From Paracoccaceae bacterium (GTDB taxonomy: Bacteria > Pseudomonadota > Alphaproteobacteria > Rhodobacterales > Rhodobacteraceae), in NCBI GenBank assembly GCA_019454225.1, contig CP075370.1, forward strand, positions 62,001-126,000: a stretch of DNA of 64,000 nt, given 5' to 3'. A model generated the notes under the pieces. It did not search any database and was not told the origin of the DNA. It was given only the letters and a program-made list of their open reading frames with translations. How positions within the stretch are numbered: the first letter of the stretch is position 1; each line of letters opens with the position of its first letter. Shown piece after piece: positions 58,812-64,000 of the stretch. The translations under genes and the position numbers were made by a program.

Positions 58812-60050
58812 TCAGATCAGAAATTCTGCCAGCGTCTCGTCCCCCGTGATGTCGCGCCAGGTGAACCCGGCCTCATCCATCCGGCGCATCAGCTGCGGGA
58901 ACTGGGCGGCGTCCTTCGTCTCGATCCCGATGAGGACCGAGCCGAAGTTGCGCGCCGATTTCTTCAGGTACTCGAATCGCGCGATGTCGTCGTCGGGCCC
59001 CAGCATGAACAGGAATTCCCGCAGCGCCCCGGGCCGCTGCGGCATCCGCAGGATGAAGTACTTCTTCAGTCCCTGATACCGCTGGGCGCGCTCCTTCACC
59101 TCGGGCAACCGCTCGAAGTCGAAATTCCCGCCCGAGGTCACGCACACCACGCGCCTGCCCCGAATCACCTCGGCAAGGTCGGGCAGCACGTCCACCGAAA
59201 GGGCGCCGGCCGGTTCCAGCACGATCCCCTCGACATTCAGCATGGCCAGCATGGTGACGCAGATCCGGTCCTCGGGCGCCAGCAGGACATCCCGCGCGGC
59301 GACCCAATCGAGCATCGCGTAGGTGCTGGCACCCAGCCGCGCCACGGCGGCGCCATCGACAAAGCTGTTGACGCGCGGCAGCGTGACCGGGCCGCCCGCC
59401 GCAAGGGCTGCCGTCAGGCTGGCACCGCCCAGCGGTTCGACAAAGCGGAACGCGGTGGCAGGCGAGACCGCGCGCAGATAGCCGGTCACCCCCGATGCAA
59501 GGCCACCGCCGCCCACCGGCAGGATCACCAGATCGGGGGGGCCGCCCAGCTGGTCCACCATCTCGACACCGACACTGGCCTGTCCCTCGATCACGTCGGG
59601 GTCATCGAAGGGTGACAGGAAATGCGCACCTTCATCGCGGCAGAACGCCTGCGCGGCGGTCAGCGTCTGGTCGAAGTAGTCGCCGGTCAGGCGAATGGTG
59701 ACGGCCTCGCCGCCGAATATCCGCGTCTTGTCGATCTTCTGCTGCGGCGTGGTCACCGGCATGAAGATGGTGCCGCGCACCCCGAAATGGCGGCAGGCAT
59801 AGGCCACACCCTGCGCATGGTTGCCGGCACTTGCCGCCACAAAATGCCCCAGTCCCGGCACGCGCTTGCGCATCGCGTTGAAGGCGCCACGCAGCTTGTA
59901 GCTGCGCACCGGCGACAGGTCCTCGCGCTTCAGCCAGATGTCGGCGCCGAAGCGGTCCGACAGGTGATCGTTGCGCTGCAGCGGCGTGGGCTCGAACAGG
60001 GCACGCAGGGCGGTCGTCGCGGCACGGGCAGAGGCGGCGAAATCGGTCAT
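58812..60050 (-). CDS. ilvA: Threonine ammonia-lyase (threonine dehydratase)
   Basis: 412 residues, PLP enzyme converting threonine to 2-oxobutanoate for isoleucine synthesis. The PLP Lys is K52 in VRSYKLRGAFNAM; VGGGGLASGVTGYLRA holds the phosphate loop; VTSGGNFDFERLPEV leads to a C-terminal regulatory ACT-like domain (PQRPGALREFLFMLG). Such single-ACT forms are the short biosynthetic class. It starts at ATG 60050, inside the stop of a 45-codon microORF (ATGA). Confidence 0.95.
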   Translation of the reverse strand: MTDFAASARAATTALRALFEPTPLQRNDHLSDRFGADIWLKREDLSPVRSYKLRGAFNAMRKRVPGLGHFVAASAGNHAQGVAYACRHFGVRGTIFMPVTTPQQKIDKTRIFGGEAVTIRLTGDYFDQTLTAAQAFCRDEGAHFLSPFDDPDVIEGQASVGVEMVDQLGGPPDLVILPVGGGGLASGVTGYLRAVSPATAFRFVEPLGGASLTAALAAGGPVTLPRVNSFVDGAAVARLGASTYAMLDWVAARDVLLAPEDRICVTMLAMLNVEGIVLEPAGALSVDVLPDLAEVIRGRRVVCVTSGGNFDFERLPEVKERAQRYQGLKKYFILRMPQRPGALREFLFMLGPDDDIARFEYLKKSARNFGSVLIGIETKDAAQFPQLMRRMDEAGFTWRDITGDETLAEFLI

Positions 60051-60184
60051 CGACGGCCCCCGGTCATGCCGCCATCCGGCCTGCCCTCCGACCACGCATG
60101 CAACGCCGGGATGCGCGGCGCCACCCCGAAACTGCCGAGGATGTCACGCACTGCCGCCATCACGATCGCCCGCGTCAACCGCAT
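60047..60184 (-). CDS. MicroORF translationally coupled to ilvA (45 aa)
   Basis: 45 residues, not recognised, beginning MRLTRAIVMAAVRDILGSFG. GGGAAGG (60190-60196 on the plus strand as CCTTCCC) is placed 5-6 nt before ATG 60184. Its TGA overlaps the ilvA ATG as ATGA, the coupling used by true gene pairs elsewhere in this window. Third codon positions are mostly G/C. A leader peptide is possible because Ile, Val and Leu are common, but they are not clustered as in classical attenuators. Confidence 0.5.
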   Translation of the reverse strand: MRLTRAIVMAAVRDILGSFGVAPRIPALHAWSEGRPDGGMTGGRR

Positions 60185-60289
60185 CGCACCTTCCCGCCCG
60201 CCATGCCCGCGGAAGCCCTCCGCTGCATTCTTGCCCTTGCCGCACCTTCCCTGTAACGCGCAGGCAATACAAGGTCAGGGGAGCCCGTC

Positions 60290-61516
60290 ATGTCCGCACC
60301 GAAGAAAGTCGTTCTCGCCTATTCCGGGGGTCTCGACACCTCGATCATCCTGAAATGGCTCCAGACCGAATACGGCTGCGAGGTGATCACCTTCACCGCC
60401 GACCTGGGCCAGGGCGAGGAACTGGAACCTGCGCGGGCCAAGGCGCTGCTGCTCGGCATCAAGCCCGAGAACATCCACATCGTCGACGTGCGCGAGGAGT
60501 TCGTGCGCGACTTCGTGTTCCCGATGTTCCGCGCGAACGCGCTGTATGAAGGGCTGTATCTTCTCGGAACCTCGATTGCCCGGCCGCTGATCGCGCAGCA
60601 TCTCGTCCGCATCGCGCATGAGACGGGGGCCGACGCCGTGGCCCATGGTGCGACCGGCAAGGGCAATGACCAGGTGCGGTTCGAGCTGTCCACTGCGGCA
60701 CTGGACCCCGCCATCCGCGTGATCGCGCCCTGGCGCGAATGGAACCTGTCCAGCCGCACCAGCCTGCTGGCCTTTGCCGAGGCGAACCAGATCCCGATCG
60801 CCAAGGACAAGCGGGGCGAGGCTCCGTTCTCGGTCGATGCGAACCTTCTGCACACGTCGTCAGAGGGCAAGGTGCTGGAGGATCCCGCGCAGGAAGCGCC
60901 CGATTATGTCTGCCAGCGCGTCATCCGGCCCGAGGACGCACCCGATGCGCCCGAGATGGTCGAGATCACATTTGAGCGCGGCGATGCCGTGGCCGTGAAC
61001 GGCGAGGCGCTGTCACCCGCGGCGCTTCTGACACGGCTGAACGAGCTGGGTGCGAAACACGGGGTGGGCGTGCTCGATCTGGTCGAGAACCGCTTCGTCG
61101 GCATGAAGTCGCGCGGGATCTACGAAACGCCCGGCGGCACGATCCTGCTCGAAGCGCATCGCGGCATCGAACAGATCACGCTGGATGCGGGCGCCGGGCA
61201 CCTGAAGGATTCGATCATGCCGCGCTATGCGGAACTGATCTACAACGGCTTCTGGTTCAGCCCCGAACGCGAGATGCTGCAGGCCCTGATCGACAAGAGC
61301 CAGGAGCATGTGACCGGCACGGTGCGCGTCAAGCTGTACAAGGGGTCGGCGCGGACGGTGGCACGGTGGTCGCGGCATTCGCTCTACAGCGAAAAGCACG
61401 TGACCTTCGAAGAGGACGCGGGCGCCTACGACCAGAAGGACGCGGCCGGCTTCATCCGGCTCAACGCCCTGCGCCTGCGGTTGATCGCGGCCCGGAACGC
61501 GCGTGTGAAGGGCTAG
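60290..61516 (+). CDS. argG: Argininosuccinate synthase
   Basis: A 408-residue cytosolic enzyme joining citrulline and aspartate with ATP in arginine synthesis. [18 protein letters not shown] holds the P-loop; [34 protein letters not shown] and [19 protein letters not shown] are family blocks. Full length for the type I form. GGGGAG lies 7 nt before the ATG. A 105-base intergenic gap follows after the ilvA leader. Confidence 0.97.
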   Translation: MSAPKKVVLAYSGGLDTSIILKWLQTEYGCEVITFTADLGQGEELEPARAKALLLGIKPENIHIVDVREEFVRDFVFPMFRANALYEGLYLLGTSIARPLIAQHLVRIAHETGADAVAHGATGKGNDQVRFELSTAALDPAIRVIAPWREWNLSSRTSLLAFAEANQIPIAKDKRGEAPFSVDANLLHTSSEGKVLEDPAQEAPDYVCQRVIRPEDAPDAPEMVEITFERGDAVAVNGEALSPAALLTRLNELGAKHGVGVLDLVENRFVGMKSRGIYETPGGTILLEAHRGIEQITLDAGAGHLKDSIMPRYAELIYNGFWFSPEREMLQALIDKSQEHVTGTVRVKLYKGSARTVARWSRHSLYSEKHVTFEEDAGAYDQKDAAGFIRLNALRLRLIAARNARVKG

Positions 61517-61616
61517 GCGGCACGCCCGGCCAGCGGCCGGAAACCGATTGACGCCACGGCGCGGTTGCGTCGTGGCCTCCGCCGCGCCATGCCTCGGTCG
61601 ACCGAGGAGGCCTGCC

Positions 61617-61901
61617 ATGACCCTGCACGACATCGCCGAACGCATCACCCGCAAGCTGGCCAGCAACCCCTTCGAGGGCTCGCTGAAGTTCGATTGCGGC
61701 GACGGGCGGGTGATCGTGCTGGCCGATGGCGGCGCCACGACCGAGGATCGCCCGGCCGACTGCACCCTGCGGCTTTCCGAGGAGAACCTCGTCAAGCTGC
61801 TGACAGGCAAGTTGAACCCGATGATCGCCATGGCGACCGGCAAGCTCAAGCTGTCGGGCGACGCCACCGTCGCGATGCGCATGGCACGGCTGATAGGTTG
61901 A
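61617..61901 (+). CDS. SCP2 sterol-carrier domain protein
   Basis: 94 residues, a single SCP2 domain: SLKFDCGDGRVIVLADGGATTEDRPADCTLRLSEENLVKLLTGKLNPMIAMATGKLKLSGDATVAMRM. The pattern LTGKLNPxxAFxxGKLKxxGD is that of the bacterial family, which binds hydrophobic ligands, possibly acyl-CoA. GAGGAGG lies 5-8 nt before ATG 61617. A long hairpin follows. Confidence 0.92.
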   Translation: MTLHDIAERITRKLASNPFEGSLKFDCGDGRVIVLADGGATTEDRPADCTLRLSEENLVKLLTGKLNPMIAMATGKLKLSGDATVAMRMARLIG

Positions 61902-61905
61902 TCGC

Positions 61906-61937
61906 GCGGGCGGTGCCGCAGCCCTGGCACCGCCCGC
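61906..61937. terminator. Bidirectional hairpin between SCP2 and EF-hand genes
   Basis: GCGGGCGGTGCC (61906-61917) and GGCACCGCCCGC (61926-61937) form a perfect 12 bp stem with an 8 nt loop, between convergent stops. No U-tract follows, but stability and position support termination or 3' end protection. Confidence 0.65.
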
Positions 61938-61943
61938 ACAGGG

Positions 61944-62195
61944 TCAGTTCGGAAGCATGATGAGGCCCGCGGCAACGCCGGCCTGAAGCTCGTCGGGGTT
62001 CACCTCGCCGTCGCCGTCCGCATCGATGGCGGCGAACCCCTCGTCGGTCAGGTCCGGCACGACGGCCCGCAGTTCCTCGGCCGACCAGGTGCCGTTGCCG
62101 TCCGGATCGGGGGGAAGTGTCACCGCCTGTGCCATCAGCGGACCGATGGCGAGCGCCGACAGCGTCGCCGCAAGGGTAAGCGTCCGGGTGATCAT
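61944..62195 (-). CDS. Exported EF-hand calcium-binding protein
   Basis: 83 residues. MITRTLTLAATLSALAIGPLMAQA is a signal peptide; the mature protein is two EF-hand loops, DPDGNGTWSAEEL and DADGDGEVNPDEL, each with the Asp/Asn ligand pattern. It likely binds calcium in the periplasm. GAGGAG lies 6 nt before ATG 62195. The longer frame upstream is not supported. Confidence 0.85.
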   Translation of the reverse strand: MITRTLTLAATLSALAIGPLMAQAVTLPPDPDGNGTWSAEELRAVVPDLTDEGFAAIDADGDGEVNPDELQAGVAAGLIMLPN

Positions 62196-62537
62196 TTCGG
62201 GTCTCCTCAGTTTGCCGCAGGCTGTGTCGCCTGCCCGATCCACATAGATCGGCGCAGGAAAGATTCCTACCTGCCGCGCGGATATCACCCAGACAGGCGC
62301 CCGAACCTGCCGATCGCATGAATGAAATGGAACATTATTCCGCCTACGCGCTTGCGGCATCCTTTTTCCGCCGCTGGCCGCCCGCCACCTCGGCACCTTT
62401 CAGCGCAGCCACTGCCGTTTCCCCATCCTGAACGATCCACGACATTTCCCTGCCATCGTCGCTTCATCGCCGTCATCCTGCCTGATTTGACGGGCAGAAC
62501 ACTGGCAACTGCTGCACGCTGCTGCCTGGGGACGACA
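62196..62537. other. Divergent intergenic region with two dyads (EF-hand / LysR)
   Basis: No gene is supported in these 342 bases, though open frames cross it. It holds an imperfect dyad CTGCCCGATC (62231-62240) with GATCGGCGCAG (62247-62257) and, overlapping its end, the palindrome AGGAAAGATTCCT (62256-62268). LysR-type regulators usually act from such divergent gaps, so these are candidate operators; the first could also be an mRNA leader hairpin of the EF-hand gene. Confidence 0.45.
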
Positions 62538-63443
62538 ATGGACCGACTGACAGAAATGGAAGCCTTCGCCACCGTGGTGGACCAGGGCGGCTTTACCGAC
62601 GCGGCCAAGAAGATGGGCATCTCCAAGTCTGCCGTGTCCAAACATGTATCCGCGCTCGAGGCGCGACTGGGCGCGCGGCTTCTGAACCGCACGACGCGGC
62701 GCGTGTCACCCACCGAGATCGGGCTGGCCTACTACGACCGCGCCCGCCGCGTCCTGAACGACGCGGGCGAGGCAGACGCGCTTGTCACCTCGATGCAGTC
62801 CGCACCGTCGGGCCTTCTGCGGCTGTCGGTGGCCACGGATTTCGGGGTTAACCTGCTGTCGCCGATCCTCGGGGATTTCCTGCTGGAGTACCCCGACATC
62901 ACCGTCAACATGGTCCTGAACAACCGCTATGTGGAACTGATCAGCGAGGGCTTCGACCTGGCAATCCGGGTGGGTGAGCTGGAGGATTCGTCGCTGCGCG
63001 CCCGCAAGCTGACCGAGACCGCCAAGCGGATGATTGCTTCGCCCGCCTATTTCCAGAAGTTCGGCCGTCCGATGAAGATCGACGACCTGAACGACCACAA
63101 GCTTCTGCACTATTCGAACCAGGCAAACGGCAACGTCTGGCGCATCCCCACCCCCTCCGGGGAAAAGCGGCAGGTGCGCACGGCCGGATGGCTGACGGTG
63201 AACGACGGGCAGTCGCTGCTGAATGCCGCGGTGTCGGGTCTGGGGATCGCCTACCTGCCGTCGTTCCTCTACGCCGAGGCGATGCGCGCGGGCCAGGTGG
63301 AAGAGGCGATTCCCGGCCTTCCGGTCGAGATTCTGGGGATCTATGCGGTCTATCCCCCGGGCAGGTTCACCCAGCCCAAGGTGCGTGCCTTCATCGACTT
63401 CCTGGCGCGGCGCTTCTCGGACAAGGGGCCGGACAGCTGGTGA
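62538..63443 (+). CDS. LysR-family transcriptional regulator
   Basis: 301 residues. MDRLTEMEAFATVVDQGGFTDAAKKMGISKSAVSKHVSALEARLGARLLNRTTRRVSPTE in the first 60 positions is the winged-helix part; the remainder is the LysR substrate-binding fold (VELISEGFDLAIRVGELEDSS, LNAAVSGLGIAYLPSFL). It belongs to the AaeR/DhcR-like subgroup judged by these motifs; the ligand is unknown. The start is the LysR-typical MDRLTEM at 62538. It converges on asd. Confidence 0.92.
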   Translation: MDRLTEMEAFATVVDQGGFTDAAKKMGISKSAVSKHVSALEARLGARLLNRTTRRVSPTEIGLAYYDRARRVLNDAGEADALVTSMQSAPSGLLRLSVATDFGVNLLSPILGDFLLEYPDITVNMVLNNRYVELISEGFDLAIRVGELEDSSLRARKLTETAKRMIASPAYFQKFGRPMKIDDLNDHKLLHYSNQANGNVWRIPTPSGEKRQVRTAGWLTVNDGQSLLNAAVSGLGIAYLPSFLYAEAMRAGQVEEAIPGLPVEILGIYAVYPPGRFTQPKVRAFIDFLARRFSDKGPDSW

Positions 63444-63464
63444 TGCCCGGCCCTTCGGGGCCTG

Positions 63465-64000
63465 TCAGCCCTTCTTCAGGCAGCGGTTGCCCAGAACCTC
63501 GGCAATCTGCACGGCATTCAGGGCCGCGCCCTTGCGCAGGTTGTCGCTGACACACCAAAGGCTGATCCCGTTGTCGATCGTGCTGTCCTGCCGGACGCGC
63601 GACACATAGGTGGCATAGTCGCCCACGCATTCGATGGGCGTCACGTAGCCACCCGGCTCGCGCTTGTCGACCAGCATGATGCCCGGCGCCTCGCGCAGGA
63701 TGTCCTGCGCCTCCTGCCAGTCGAGGAACTCCTCGAACTCGATGTTGATCGCCTCGCTGTGGCCCACGAACACCGGCACCCGCACGCAGGTCGCGGTGAC
63801 CTTGATCCTGGGATCGAGGATCTTCTTCGTCTCGGCGACCATCTTCCATTCTTCCTTGGTGAACCCGTCATCAAGAAAGACGTCGATCTGCGGGATGACG
63901 TTGAAGGCGATCTGCTTCTGGAACTTCTTGGGCGGCACGTCGTCGGTCGGGTTGTAGATGGCCTTGGTCTGGTTCCACAGCTCGTCCATCCCCTCCTTCC
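63465..64000 (-). CDS. asd: Aspartate-semialdehyde dehydrogenase, C-terminal part (5' truncated by window edge)
   Basis: About 178 residues of the C-terminal half. The frame stays open to the last base, so the start lies outside. Family blocks are clear: KKFQKQIAFNVIPQID, DPRIKVTATCVRVPVFVGHSEAINIEFE with the catalytic His, GYVTPIECVGDYATYVSRVRQD and GISLWCVSDNLRKGAALNAVQIAE, as in the short-form Asd. The catalytic Cys lies upstream of this fragment. It feeds lysine, methionine and threonine synthesis. Confidence 0.95.
   Translation of the reverse strand, partial: KEGMDELWNQTKAIYNPTDDVPPKKFQKQIAFNVIPQIDVFLDDGFTKEEWKMVAETKKILDPRIKVTATCVRVPVFVGHSEAINIEFEEFLDWQEAQDILREAPGIMLVDKREPGGYVTPIECVGDYATYVSRVRQDSTIDNGISLWCVSDNLRKGAALNAVQIAEVLGNRCLKKG

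Noticed and set aside
1-64000. tRNA or rRNA genes, insertion sequences, prophage or attachment sites
   Set aside because: I scanned intergenic stretches for cloverleaf-like T-loops (GTTCRA), transposase motifs and terminal repeats and saw none; a covariance-model search would be decisive.

Overview
The window is a 64 kb piece of a high-GC alphaproteobacterial chromosome (about two thirds G+C by eye). The likeliest source is a member of the Rhodobacterales/Paracoccaceae. This rests on dense genes with 1-4 nt start/stop overlaps, strong GC3 bias, and family content: creatinase, a bacterial voltage-gated sodium channel, a fused ArsR-SRPBCC regulator, an RbaY-like receiver/PP2C phosphatase and a TusA-like protein. 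The assignment is inference; no rRNA or tRNA gene is present to confirm it. I saw no transposase, integrase, CRISPR array or prophage gene.

Layout. 1-9.4 kb: a TrhO fragment, peroxiredoxin, a reductase-rsmD-HAD run, a membrane hydrolase, map, then a cinA-like/GNAT/OmpA run and an SDR. 9.4-14.8 kb is the most unusual part: an AT-rich leader and three tiny genes, two sharing the same N-terminus; an SbtB-like PII protein with an SbtA-type bicarbonate permease; a leucine-rich-repeat gene with nine near-identical 66 bp units; a beta-carbonic anhydrase; and a degenerate Hpt-like protein. 14.9-19.3 kb: M17 aminopeptidase, NlpC/P60 hydrolase and a large RTX-type secreted protein. 19.4-26.7 kb: SDR, creatinase, a two-part phytase-like exported protein, a short BCCT-like membrane protein, an L,D-transpeptidase and a cupin. 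26.8-33.8 kb: panBC, HU, AMP nucleosidase, a methyltransferase, a ThDP enzyme and its divergent ArsR-SRPBCC neighbour. 33.8-39.2 kb: a DMT exporter, YaiI, S-formylglutathione hydrolase and an AEC carrier; mobA-mobB plus a third coupled gene. 39.3-43.4 kb: a minus-strand run from comF through grxC, nitrilase, MarR, epimerase and sugar transferase to tusA. 43.4-48.8 kb: methyltransferase, hemH, a small exported protein, two more L,D-transpeptidases, a CAP lipoprotein and the sodium channel. 48.8-56.5 kb: a tightly packed minus-strand run hslO-Nudix-cca-ABC-ABC-RNA methyltransferase. 56.6-64 kb: Nudix, RbaY-like phosphatase with a divergent Hpt, ilvA preceded by an overlapping microORF, argG, SCP2, EF-hand, LysR and an asd fragment.

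How genes work together. SbtA/SbtB and carbonic anhydrase could form an inorganic carbon uptake and hydration set. panB and panC are consecutive pantothenate steps. mobA/mobB build the molybdenum guanine dinucleotide cofactor. Receiver-PP2C and Hpt suggest a phosphorelay feeding a partner switch. Three L,D-transpeptidases, NlpC, CAP, OmpA and RTX proteins make cell-envelope and secreted functions a recurring theme. All coordinates and motif positions were read by hand; homology calls are from recognised motifs, not searches.
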